DNA of 64,000 bases from SIG575 sp045542485 (GTDB lineage: Bacteria; Bacillota; Clostridia; Oscillospirales; Acutalibacteraceae), in NCBI GenBank assembly GCA_045542485.1, contig JAZQLC010000052.1, positions 62,001 to 126,000 on the forward strand. Reading direction: 5' to 3'. Below are positions 26,191 to 34,620 of the stretch, piece after piece. The translations under genes were made by a program, and so were the position numbers. Position 1 is the first letter of the stretch; every line of letters begins with the position of its first letter. The notes below the pieces were generated by a model that ran no database searches, was not told where the DNA came from, and saw nothing but the letters and a program-made list of their open reading frames with translations.

Positions 26191-26191
26191 T

Positions 26192-27952
26192 ATGGCTAAG
26201 AAATTAACCTATGACAAAGATAATTTTCTGTTGGATGGTGAGAAATTCACCATCCTTTCAGGAACTATACACTATTTCCGCGTAGTGGAAGAATATTGGG
26301 AAGACCGTCTTAAGAAGCTTAAGAACTGCGGCTTTAACACTGTTGAAACATATTCACCCTGGAACTTCCACGAAAGAAAAGAAGGACAGTTTGACTTCAC
26401 CGGCAACCTGAATGTCTCGAAATTCATTCAGACTGCCGCAGACCTTGGTCTTAATGTTATTCTTCGTCCCGGTCCATATATCTGTGCAGAGTGGGAAATG
26501 GGAGGTCTTCCCTCCTGGCTTCTTACCTACAAGGGAATGCATCTTAGATGTAACGAGCCTCTCTTCCTTGAAAAGGTTGAGCGTTATTACAAGGCTTTCT
26601 TTGAGCAGATAAGACCCCATCTCGCTTCAAACGGAGGTAACGTTATCGCCGTTCAGATTGAAAATGAATACGGCTCTTACGGTGATGACAAGGAATATCT
26701 TCAGGCGATTGTTGATATCTATAAAAAATGTGACCTTGACTGCTTCTTCTTCACATCGGACGGACCCTGCGATATGATGTTCACCGGCGGTACGCTTGAC
26801 GAATATCTTGCTACTGCAAACTTCGGCTCACATCCTGATGAAAACTTCAAAAAACTCAAAGAATTCCGTCCCGATCAGCCTATGATGTGCTGTGAATTCT
26901 GGAATGGTTGGTTTGATCACTGGTATGACAAGCACCACGAGAGAGACTCTTCTTCAACAGTTTCTGATTTTGAAAGAATGCTCGAGCTTGGTGCAAGTGT
27001 GAATTTCTATATGTTCCACGGCGGTACAAACTTCGGCTTCTCAAACGGCGCAAACTGTTACGACGGTGCTTATGAGCCCACAGTTACAAGCTATGACTAC
27101 GACGCACCTCTCAGCGAAGCAGGTGATATGACGGAAAAATATTTCGCAATCAAGAAAGCCGTTGAAAATTTCACGGGAGAAAAAATTTCTCTGGATGTTT
27201 CCGACACACCGAAAAAGGCTTACGGAAAGCTCTCTATGACTTCCTTTGCTCCCCTTTTTGATAACCTTGACAATCTGTCAACTAAAATCCGTGCCGTTGC
27301 TCCCAAAACAATGGAAGAAGTGGGTCAGGATTTCGGCTACATCCTCTATTCAACTGACATAAAAGGTCCTCTTGACGATGACGACAACCTCTGCCTTAAA
27401 TTTGATGAAATCAAAGACAGAGCACTTGTTTTCTTTGACGGAAAATATATGGGCAAAATTGAAAGAAGCCGTCCCGACAATGACACTTTCCCTGTAAGAA
27501 TAAAGAATGGCGAAACTCTTCACGTAGACATCCTTGTTGAAAATATGGGCAGAGTCAACTACGGCGTTGAAATCCAGAGAGAATTCAAAGGAATCATCGG
27601 CGAAGCAAGACTCAATCTCCGTGCTCACTTCGGATGGGATATTTATCCGCTTACCTTTGATGATTTATCTTCTCTTACATACGGCGAGGAAATGGCTGTA
27701 CCCGGTTTCTTCAGAGGAACCCTGAATATAGACGAAGTCTGCGATACCTTTATCCGTCCCGACGGCTTTGAAAAAGGCTTTATCAAGGTCAACGGCTTTA
27801 ACATCGGCAGATTCTATACTTCTGCAGGACCTCAGAAAACACTGTATGTTCCTGCACCTCTCCTGAAAAAAGGCGAGAATATTATTGAAGTTTTTGAAAG
27901 CGACAAGGTAAGTGAACCTTTTGTTGTATTCACAGATAAACCAGAATTATGA
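26192..27952 (+). CDS. GH35 beta-galactosidase
   Basis: GH35 enzymes release terminal beta-galactose with retention. ILSGTIHYFRV, GFNTVETYSPWNFHE and RPGPYICAEWEMGGLPSWL are hallmark segments. The acid/base Glu is at about 159 (IENEYGSYG) and the nucleophile at about 235 (CCEFWNGWF). YMFHGGTNFGFSNGA follows, then two beta-rich C-terminal domains. At 586 residues with no signal peptide, it is a cytoplasmic enzyme acting on imported galactosides. Only one base separates it from glgD, and a GH78 gene follows, so it is transcribed and translated as part of the glycogen operon. Confidence 0.95.
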   Translation: MAKKLTYDKDNFLLDGEKFTILSGTIHYFRVVEEYWEDRLKKLKNCGFNTVETYSPWNFHERKEGQFDFTGNLNVSKFIQTAADLGLNVILRPGPYICAEWEMGGLPSWLLTYKGMHLRCNEPLFLEKVERYYKAFFEQIRPHLASNGGNVIAVQIENEYGSYGDDKEYLQAIVDIYKKCDLDCFFFTSDGPCDMMFTGGTLDEYLATANFGSHPDENFKKLKEFRPDQPMMCCEFWNGWFDHWYDKHHERDSSSTVSDFERMLELGASVNFYMFHGGTNFGFSNGANCYDGAYEPTVTSYDYDAPLSEAGDMTEKYFAIKKAVENFTGEKISLDVSDTPKKAYGKLSMTSFAPLFDNLDNLSTKIRAVAPKTMEEVGQDFGYILYSTDIKGPLDDDDNLCLKFDEIKDRALVFFDGKYMGKIERSRPDNDTFPVRIKNGETLHVDILVENMGRVNYGVEIQREFKGIIGEARLNLRAHFGWDIYPLTFDDLSSLTYGEEMAVPGFFRGTLNIDEVCDTFIRPDGFEKGFIKVNGFNIGRFYTSAGPQKTLYVPAPLLKKGENIIEVFESDKVSEPFVVFTDKPEL

Positions 27953-27963
27953 GGTAGAATAAA

Positions 27964-30324
27964 ATGACAGAATATCCTAAATTTATTGCAGCAGAAAGAG
28001 AATACGGAACTTATGAAAAACATATTCCCGCTCCCTATCTACGAAAAGCATATAACCTTGACAAGAGTCCACGAAAAGCTGAAATCACTGTAAGCGGTCT
28101 TGGCTTTTACAGACTTTTTGTAAACGGTAAAGAAATCACAAAAGGGTATCTCGCTCCTTACATTTCAAATTCTGACGATATGGTTTATTTCGACAGATAC
28201 GATGTCACTGACCTGCTCTCAGAAGGTGAAAATGTTATCGGTGCAATTCTCGGCAACGGTATGCAGAACTGTCCCGGCGGCGGTGTATGGGATTTCCATA
28301 TTGCAAAATTCCGTTCTGCTCCCAAACTTGCTCTGAGACTCAATCTTGACGGAGAGCTTTTTGATACAGACGAAAGCTGGAAATGTGCTCACTCCCCCAT
28401 TTTCTTTGATGACCTGAGAAGCGGCTGCTTCTACGATGCAAACAAAGAAATTGACGGTTGGTGTGACAAAGGCTTTGACGACAGCAGATGGAAAAACGCT
28501 ATTTTTGCTGAAATTCCCAGAGGCGAATGCAGAATCTGTGAGGCTGAGCCTATCCGTGTACAGAGAGAAATCAAAGCCGTAAGCATCAAGAAAAATCTTC
28601 TCCGATACAAGAAAAGTGATTTCGACACAAGACTCAGCGACGCAGAGAAAACTCCTCTCGTAACATCTGTTGACTATCAGACATTCTTCGAGGACACAGA
28701 AGGATATCTCTATGATTTCGGTATCAACACTGCAGGTGTTTTCAAACTTCGCTTAAAGGGCGAAAAAGGCCAGAGAATTATTCTCCAGGCAATTGAATTT
28801 TTAAACGAAGACGGCACCTCACAGTGCGACAATGTGGGCGTTTTCTATCCCACCGGCTACGCACAGAGAGATGTTTACATCTGCAAGGGTGACGGCGTTG
28901 AAGAATTTATCCCCTCTTTCACATATCACGGCTGTCAGTACTGTCACGTCAGCGGCATCACTGAAGAACAAGCGACCGAAGAGCTCGTGACCTTCCTTGA
29001 AATGAATTCTGATTTTGAGGACAGAGGCTCCTTTGAATGTTCAGACGAGATGATAAATTTCCTTCAGGAAATGTGTGTTCGCTCAGCAAAAAGTAACTTC
29101 TACTATTTCCCCACTGACTGCCCTCATCGTGAGAAAAACGGCTGGACAGGTGACGCATCATATTCATCAGAATATATGACAATGAACTTTGCTGCAGAGA
29201 ACAGTTTCCGCGAATGGGAAAGAAACATCTGCAAAGCTCTCAATAAACGAGGTGAGCTTCCCGGTATTGTGCCCACAGGCGGTTGGGGTTACCAATGGGG
29301 CAACGGCCCTGCCTGGGACAGAGTTATCGTTTATCTTCCTTATTACACTTACATTTATCGAGGCGACAAGGAAATAATAAAGGAAAGTGCCCACGGCATT
29401 TTAAGATATCTTGACTATCTCACAACAAGACGAAACGAAAACGGTCTTTTCGAGTGGGGTCTCGGTGACTGGTGTCCCACCGGCAGAGGCGCCGGAGATT
29501 ATCTGGCTCCCCTTGAACTTACAGACAGCATTATGGTTATGTCAATCTGTGAGAAAGCCGCATACCTTTTCGGCGAAGCGGGTATGACACTTCAGCAAAA
29601 TTTCGCAAAAGGCATTTACGAAGAAACAAGAAAGAATCTTCGTGAGCAATACATCAATTACACAACAATGACAGTCCTCGGAAACTGTCAGACGTCTCAG
29701 GCTATGTGCATCTTCTATAATGTTTTTGAAGAAGCAGAGAAAAACGAAGCTATAAAGCGTCTTATTGAATTCATCGAGGAAAAAGACGGTCACTATGACT
29801 GCGGATATCTGGGCAACAGAGTTATCTTCCATGTTCTCGCTCTTGCAGGAGAAACTGAACTTGCTCTTAATATGATTACCCGTCCCGACTATCCCTCGTA
29901 TGTTTATCCTGTCCTTCAGTTCGGTGCAACTGCCCTCTGGGAAAACTATTTCGACTATCAGCAGAATTCTCTCAATCACCACTTCTTCGGTGATATAAGC
30001 AGTTTCTTTATCAAGAGAATAGCAGGTCTTGAAATCAACCCATTAAGACGCAACGTGAATGAATACCATGTGCATCCTTTCTTTATCGAAAGACTCTCCT
30101 ATGCAAAGGCACACTACGATATGGTATCAGGCAGAGTTGAAGTAAAATGGGAACGCGACGGAGAAGACATCATTCTTACCGTTACTGCACCTGAAAATTC
30201 AAAAGGTAAAATCATTCTGCCGAAAGGCTATGAATTCATCTCTGAAAAGAGAAACCTTGACAGAGTCCGTGTTACTCCTGACAGACTGGATAAATACATA
30301 ATCAGAAAGGTGGTAAAAAAGTAA
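27964..30324 (+). CDS. GH78 alpha-L-rhamnosidase
   Basis: GH78 enzymes remove alpha-linked L-rhamnose with inversion. The N-terminal domain has LGFYRLFVNGKEITKGYLAPYI and a beta-rich accessory part; the (alpha/alpha)6 catalytic domain starts near residue 350 with FYYFPTDCPHREKNGWTGDASYSSEY, the typical acidic signature holding the general acid. GLGDWCPTG and ALWENYFDYQQNSLNHHFFGDISSFF are further family segments. There is no signal peptide, so it likely acts on imported rhamnosides such as pectin or flavonoid fragments. The TAA stop and the ATG of glgA share one base, a tight coupling with glycogen synthase. Confidence 0.94.
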   Translation: MTEYPKFIAAEREYGTYEKHIPAPYLRKAYNLDKSPRKAEITVSGLGFYRLFVNGKEITKGYLAPYISNSDDMVYFDRYDVTDLLSEGENVIGAILGNGMQNCPGGGVWDFHIAKFRSAPKLALRLNLDGELFDTDESWKCAHSPIFFDDLRSGCFYDANKEIDGWCDKGFDDSRWKNAIFAEIPRGECRICEAEPIRVQREIKAVSIKKNLLRYKKSDFDTRLSDAEKTPLVTSVDYQTFFEDTEGYLYDFGINTAGVFKLRLKGEKGQRIILQAIEFLNEDGTSQCDNVGVFYPTGYAQRDVYICKGDGVEEFIPSFTYHGCQYCHVSGITEEQATEELVTFLEMNSDFEDRGSFECSDEMINFLQEMCVRSAKSNFYYFPTDCPHREKNGWTGDASYSSEYMTMNFAAENSFREWERNICKALNKRGELPGIVPTGGWGYQWGNGPAWDRVIVYLPYYTYIYRGDKEIIKESAHGILRYLDYLTTRRNENGLFEWGLGDWCPTGRGAGDYLAPLELTDSIMVMSICEKAAYLFGEAGMTLQQNFAKGIYEETRKNLREQYINYTTMTVLGNCQTSQAMCIFYNVFEEAEKNEAIKRLIEFIEEKDGHYDCGYLGNRVIFHVLALAGETELALNMITRPDYPSYVYPVLQFGATALWENYFDYQQNSLNHHFFGDISSFFIKRIAGLEINPLRRNVNEYHVHPFFIERLSYAKAHYDMVSGRVEVKWERDGEDIILTVTAPENSKGKIILPKGYEFISEKRNLDRVRVTPDRLDKYIIRKVVKK

Positions 30325-31751
30325 TGAAAGTTTTATATGTTGCAAGTGAAGCACTCCCCTATATCGCATCGGGCGGTCTTGCAGATGTTGCAGGTTCACT
30401 CCCCAAAGCTCTGAGAAAAAGACTTATCGGTTGCCGTGTTGTTCTTCCTATGTATTCATCTATCAAAGAGGAACTTAAAGGAAATCTCCGTTTCGTAACA
30501 AGCTTCTCAGTACCCGTTGCCTGGAGAAGACAGTATTGCGGCGTTTTCGAAGCAAATGTTGACGGTGTTATCTATTATCTTCTTGACAATCAGTATTATT
30601 TCAAGCGTGACGGCGGCATCTACGGCCACTATGACGACGCTGAAAGATATGCTTTCTTTGCCCGTGCAGTTCTTGAAATGCTTCCCCATATCGGGCTGAA
30701 GCCTGACATCATCCACTGTAACGACTGGCAGTCAGCCCTTACACCCGTCTATTATTCACTTTTCTATGCCAACAGACCCGGTTATGAAAACATCAAAACA
30801 ATTTTCACAATTCACAATATTGCATATCAGGGCGTTTACGGCAAAGAGCTTTTAAGCGATGTTGTCGGTGTAGGCGAAGAACACGCAGGTATCCTTGACT
30901 ATGACGGCGATGTTAACTTTATGAAAGGTGCAATTGAATGCGCAAACGCTGTCACAACCGTCAGCCCCACATATTCTTCTGAAATTCTTGACCCCTGGTT
31001 CAGCCACGGTCTTGACGGAATTCTCCGTGACAAACAGTTCAAGCTCAGCGGTATTCTCAACGGTATTGACACTGTTCTTTATAACCCCGAAACTGACAAG
31101 AACATCTACGAAAACTTCTCTGCCGAAGATTTCTCAAAGAAAGCTGTAAACAAGCAGAAGCTTCAGGAACACTTCGGTCTTCCTCAGCGTGACGATGTGC
31201 CTCTTATGGGTATCGTTTCCCGTCTTGTTGACCACAAAGGTCTCGACCTTGTGAAAACAGTTATGGAAGAGCTTCTTCAGTCAGAGGATATGCAGCTTGT
31301 AGTTCTCGGCTCAGGTGACTGGCAGTATGAAAACTTCTTTAAATACCTTGCAGAAAAATATCCCGATAAGGTGGGTCTGACACTCGGCTTCATCCCTGAC
31401 CTTGCAAAGAAAATCTATGCAGGTACAGATCTGTTCCTTATGCCCTCAAAGAGTGAGCCCTGCGGTCTTTCACAGATGGTTGCTCTGCGTTACGGCTCAA
31501 TCCCCATCGTCAGAGAAACAGGTGGTCTTAAAGACTCAATTTCTGACAGTGGTGACAACGAAGGCAACGGTTTTACATTCGCTAGCTACAACGCTCACGA
31601 TATGATGTACACTATCCGTCGTGCCCTTGAAGGCTACAAAAACAAAGACGGCTGGAACACACTTGTCAAACGCGCTATGGAATGTGACAACAGCTGGAAA
31701 AAGTCTGCAAACGACTACATCAGACTCTATAATGCACTTATTAAAGGATAA
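30324..31751 (+). CDS. glgA: Glycogen synthase (ADP-glucose), GT5
   Basis: GlgA extends glycogen from ADP-glucose. The GT-B fold is clear: VLYVASEALPYIASGGLADV at the N-terminus, IHCNDWQSALTP, FTIHNIAYQGVYG, GILNGIDTVLYNPETD and the C-terminal MPSKSEPCGLSQMVALRYGSIP with the E-x7-E-type site. In the KxGGL motif the Lys that contacts the nucleotide phosphate (Lys15 in E. coli) is Ala15 here. Such variants may be normal in related Clostridia. The 475-residue length is usual. A histidine-phosphatase-like gene follows after six bases. Confidence 0.95.
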   Translation: MKVLYVASEALPYIASGGLADVAGSLPKALRKRLIGCRVVLPMYSSIKEELKGNLRFVTSFSVPVAWRRQYCGVFEANVDGVIYYLLDNQYYFKRDGGIYGHYDDAERYAFFARAVLEMLPHIGLKPDIIHCNDWQSALTPVYYSLFYANRPGYENIKTIFTIHNIAYQGVYGKELLSDVVGVGEEHAGILDYDGDVNFMKGAIECANAVTTVSPTYSSEILDPWFSHGLDGILRDKQFKLSGILNGIDTVLYNPETDKNIYENFSAEDFSKKAVNKQKLQEHFGLPQRDDVPLMGIVSRLVDHKGLDLVKTVMEELLQSEDMQLVVLGSGDWQYENFFKYLAEKYPDKVGLTLGFIPDLAKKIYAGTDLFLMPSKSEPCGLSQMVALRYGSIPIVRETGGLKDSISDSGDNEGNGFTFASYNAHDMMYTIRRALEGYKNKDGWNTLVKRAMECDNSWKKSANDYIRLYNALIKG

Positions 31752-31757
31752 TTCTAA

Positions 31758-32420
31758 ATGAAATCGTATTATATTTATTTTTACAGAAACGGTCTTACCG
31801 ATTCAAATCTTGAGGGACAGTACATCGGTCATACCGATGTACCCCTGAGTGATGACGGCATAAAACAGATTGAGCAGATGAAAAAGGATTATGATTATCC
31901 TTTTGTTGATGCCGTTTTCACCAGTCCCTTGCAGAGATGCACCAAAACTGCAAGTCTCGTTTACCCCGACAAAGAAGCCATTGTCATCAATGACCTTATC
32001 GAATATAACTTCGGTGAATACGAGGGCAGAACTGCAGAAGAGTTAAAGGAAAACGAACTCTTTGCCCGTTGGCTTTCAGGTGAGCAGGGCGTTGAGCCTC
32101 CTTTCGGAGAGAGCAACGAAGCTTTCGCAAACAGAGTGGCAAACTGCTTCATTAAAATCGTTGATGGTCTTTTTAAGACAGGTACAACGAAATCTGCAAT
32201 TTTCACTCACGGCGGAGTTATTATGTATCTTTTGTCTGCTTTCGGAATCCCCGAAGCACCTATGCACGAATGGATTATGCCCGGCGGATGCGGTTTTGCA
32301 GTAAGAGTCACTCCCGGAATCTGGACGAGAGGCAGAAAGTTTGAAATTGTTGCCGAAGTCCCCTATGTGCCCGGCGAAGAAGATGAAGACGGCGAAGATA
32401 CGGACAGCTTTGATTATTAA
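31758..32420 (+). CDS. Histidine-phosphatase-superfamily protein with RNG in place of RHG
   Basis: The fold signatures of phosphoglycerate-mutase-like proteins are present: LSDDGIKQIEQMKKDY, FTSPLQRCTKTA (second Arg), YNFGEYEGRTAEEL with the Glu, and FTHGGVIMYLL with the second His. The N-terminal RHG that carries the phosphorylated His reads R10-N11-G12 (codon AAC at 31788-31790), so phospho-transfer by the known mechanism should not occur. The gene is cotranscribed after glgA. It may be a binding or regulatory protein for a sugar phosphate, or the Asn may be a sequence error. The acidic tail (DEDGEDTDSF) is extra. Confidence 0.85.
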   Translation: MKSYYIYFYRNGLTDSNLEGQYIGHTDVPLSDDGIKQIEQMKKDYDYPFVDAVFTSPLQRCTKTASLVYPDKEAIVINDLIEYNFGEYEGRTAEELKENELFARWLSGEQGVEPPFGESNEAFANRVANCFIKIVDGLFKTGTTKSAIFTHGGVIMYLLSAFGIPEAPMHEWIMPGGCGFAVRVTPGIWTRGRKFEIVAEVPYVPGEEDEDGEDTDSFDY

Positions 32421-32435
32421 AAGTAATAAAAAATT

Positions 32436-32465
32436 ACCTCCATACATAAAAATTTGTATGGAGGT
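32436..32465 (+). promoter_or_regulatory. Hairpin that buries the ribosome binding site of the SpoIVFA-like gene; possible terminator
   Basis: ACCTCCATACA (32436-32446) pairs perfectly with TGTATGGAGGT (32455-32465) around an eight-base loop, followed by GTTTTTATG. The right arm holds the GGAGGTG ribosome binding site of the gene starting at 32472. The same structure has the T run of a terminator for the glycogen operon. Confidence 0.8.
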
Positions 32466-32471
32466 GTTTTT

Positions 32472-33218
32472 ATGTCCCAGATCAGTGAAAAAGAAATTTC
32501 TGTTTCTTCCGACACTCCTTATCGAAGAAAAAGAAACAGTGAAAACGGGAAGAAAAAAGATTACTTTACTCACATTATTTTTGTACAGTTTGTGGTGACA
32601 GCTCTGCTCATCGGCGGACTTTTCGCCGTCAGAAAATTATCCCCTCACAGCTTTGAAATTCTGAAAGAAAGCTACAACGCCATAATGGAAGAAGATATGA
32701 GTGTCCGTGAAGTGTGGTCGAAAATCAGGACCTATACTTCTCTGCCGAAGGGTGGAGACGATATCTCTGTTTTCTCACCTCAGGAAGGTACATCTTTTTC
32801 ACCCTACTATATTTCAGGTGATATCTGTGTTCCCGTCAGCGGAAAAATCTCATCACCATTCGGATACAGAATCAACCCCGTGACAAAAACTTTCGCCTTT
32901 CATTCAGGCATTGATATTGCTGCAGATGAGGGCGAGAAAATCAAATCCGCTTTTTTCGGCAAGGTTTCAAAAGTATCATACGATGACATAAGCGGAAAAT
33001 ACATTGAACTTACCCACTCTGACGGACTCGTTACACGATATCTTCACTGCTCTCAGATTCTGGCGGAAGAAGGAATGGTAGTCCGCGCAGGAGAAACCAT
33101 TGCTCTCGTCGGCTCCACGGGCAGGTCAACGGGACCTCACCTGCACTTTGTTATTGAGATTGACGGAGAAAAAGTCAATCCTCTTTATGTACTTCAGGTA
33201 AATGACAATAAAATTTAA
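32472..33218 (+). CDS. M23-family metallopeptidase, SpoIVFA-like
   Basis: The protein has one N-terminal transmembrane segment (near residues 30-50) after a charged start, then a linker and a C-terminal M23/LytM domain. The zinc site is complete: H144-x3-D148 in FHSGIDIAA and H223-L-H225 in GPHLHFVIE. SpoIVFA of Bacillus has the same layout and holds the protease SpoIVFB in the forespore outer membrane; the next gene is SpoIVFB-like and overlaps by 17 bases. The role as SpoIVFA is inferred from this pair. A plain cell-wall endopeptidase is the alternative, as the site looks active. The ATG at 32472 follows GGAGG; the frame's TTG at 32454 is less likely. Confidence 0.8.
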   Translation: MSQISEKEISVSSDTPYRRKRNSENGKKKDYFTHIIFVQFVVTALLIGGLFAVRKLSPHSFEILKESYNAIMEEDMSVREVWSKIRTYTSLPKGGDDISVFSPQEGTSFSPYYISGDICVPVSGKISSPFGYRINPVTKTFAFHSGIDIAADEGEKIKSAFFGKVSKVSYDDISGKYIELTHSDGLVTRYLHCSQILAEEGMVVRAGETIALVGSTGRSTGPHLHFVIEIDGEKVNPLYVLQVNDNKI

Positions 33219-33792
33219 AGACACGCAAATACACCTGAGTTTTTTCTTTGCGCTGGCACTTACGCTGTTGGGTATATTTGACAAAACAGGTTCTGTTCTT
33301 CTGTGTGTTCTGTCAGGTATTCTTCACGAAGCAGGTCACCTTTCAGTTTTGCTCATCTTTGGTGAAAAACCGAAAAAAATCTGCATAACACCTTTCGGAA
33401 TGCGCATTGAAAGAAAAGGGGCATTCTCTCACAGCTTCACCAAAGAAGCCTTCTGTGCCTTTGCAGGGCCTCTTGTAAACATTATTCTTTTTCTTATTTT
33501 TCACAAAAGTCATTTCGGAAAAATAAATTTAACTATTGCACTTCTCAATCTCCTCCCCTCTGAGCCTCTTGACGGCGGTAAAATTCTCGAGAATCTCCTT
33601 AAGATGAAATTAAGCATTGAAAAAGCAGAAAAAATTTCTCTCATAATTTCCTGCATCACCGTCTTTCCCGTAGCTATAATCGGTTTTATAATTCTCTTTC
33701 AGAGCCGATACAATTTCTCTCTTCTTCTCATAAGCTTTTATATGATATTTTTCATCGCCATGAAGAAACGCGTAACTCTCACAGATGATTGA
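33202..33792 (+). CDS. M50-family site-2 protease, SpoIVFB-like
   Basis: This is an integral membrane protein with about five hydrophobic segments. H42-E-A-G-H46 (GILHEAGHL) and D124 in NLLPSEPLDGGKI form the metal site of intramembrane site-2 proteases. SpoIVFB cuts pro-SigK in the mother cell during sporulation; the 196-residue size and the SpoIVFA-like gene directly upstream support this role. It lacks a visible CBS domain, which Bacillus SpoIVFB carries at its C-terminus, so regulation by ATP may differ. The first 17 bases overlap the upstream gene. Confidence 0.83.
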   Translation: MTIKFKDTQIHLSFFFALALTLLGIFDKTGSVLLCVLSGILHEAGHLSVLLIFGEKPKKICITPFGMRIERKGAFSHSFTKEAFCAFAGPLVNIILFLIFHKSHFGKINLTIALLNLLPSEPLDGGKILENLLKMKLSIEKAEKISLIISCITVFPVAIIGFIILFQSRYNFSLLLISFYMIFFIAMKKRVTLTDD

Positions 33793-33817
33793 CGGAAAAA
33801 TCATAATAGTGTATAAT
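33789..33817 (+). promoter_or_regulatory. SigA-type promoter of the Nif3-like/rqcH genes
   Basis: TTGACG (33789-33794) and TATAAT (33812-33817) are 17 bases apart. The -35 overlaps the stop codon of the SpoIVFB-like gene, so the vegetative transcript starts right after the sporulation genes. Confidence 0.78.
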
Positions 33818-33848
33818 AAGACAGACAAAAAATTAAGTGGGTGTTTTT

Positions 33849-34619
33849 ATGAGAAATGTCAGAGATTTTTACAATTACCTTGATACGGTTGCTCCTTTTT
33901 CCTCCCAGGAAAGCTGGGACAACAGCGGACTTATCGTTGGCGGTTTTGACAGGGTTGTTGACAAAGCAGCTGTGGTCCTTGACCTTAACGAAGAAACTCT
34001 CGGCCAGGCAATTTCACTGGAAGCAGACCTTATTATCACTCACCATCCCGTAATTTTCCGTGCACAGAAAAATTTTTTGGATGACTCTATGGCTTACCGA
34101 CTTGCTGAAAACGGAATCAGTGTGATTTCCGTACACACTCCCTTTGACGGTGCAGAAGGCGGTGTAAACGACATCCTTGCTGAAAAGCTTGAGCTGACAC
34201 GCGTTGAAGTGCTCTCACTGAATGAATGCGAAAATCTTCTTCGTGTGGGATTTACCGACTCAACAAATGCCGAAGATTTTGCAGAATTTGTTTCTAATCA
34301 GCTTGGTGCTGATGTACGATACTGTGACGGTGGTAAAGAAATCGAAACTGTTGCAGTATGTGGCGGTGCCGGTGCTGAATTTGCTCAGGAAATCGCAGAG
34401 ATGGGTATTGACGCCTTCGTTACGGGTGATGCAAAATATCACGAAATGCTTGATGCTAAAGAAGCAGGGCTTACCCTTATCGCCGCAGGACATTTTGAAA
34501 CAGAAAATCCTGCTATGGCAATCCTCGCAAGTAAGCTCAGAGCTAATTTCTCTGAAATTGACATCATTGTACTTTCACAGACAAACCCCATAAAATACAT
34601 TAACGCAAAGGAATTCTGA
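33849..34619 (+). CDS. Nif3-like dinuclear metal centre protein
   Basis: The Nif3/YqfO family forms toroidal hexamers with two metal ions per chain. The metal-binding segments are seen as DLIITHHPVIF near residue 60, HTPFDGAEGGVND, and the C-terminal AAGHFETENPA. ESWDNSGLIVGG at the start is also conserved. The role is not settled; GTP cyclohydrolase-like and metal-delivery activities have been proposed for relatives. At 256 residues it is the short form without the middle PII-like insert of B. subtilis YqfO. The ATG at 33849 is preferred over the GTG at 33837. rqcH follows one base after the stop. Confidence 0.9.
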   Translation: MRNVRDFYNYLDTVAPFSSQESWDNSGLIVGGFDRVVDKAAVVLDLNEETLGQAISLEADLIITHHPVIFRAQKNFLDDSMAYRLAENGISVISVHTPFDGAEGGVNDILAEKLELTRVEVLSLNECENLLRVGFTDSTNAEDFAEFVSNQLGADVRYCDGGKEIETVAVCGGAGAEFAQEIAEMGIDAFVTGDAKYHEMLDAKEAGLTLIAAGHFETENPAMAILASKLRANFSEIDIIVLSQTNPIKYINAKEF

Positions 34620-34620
34620 A

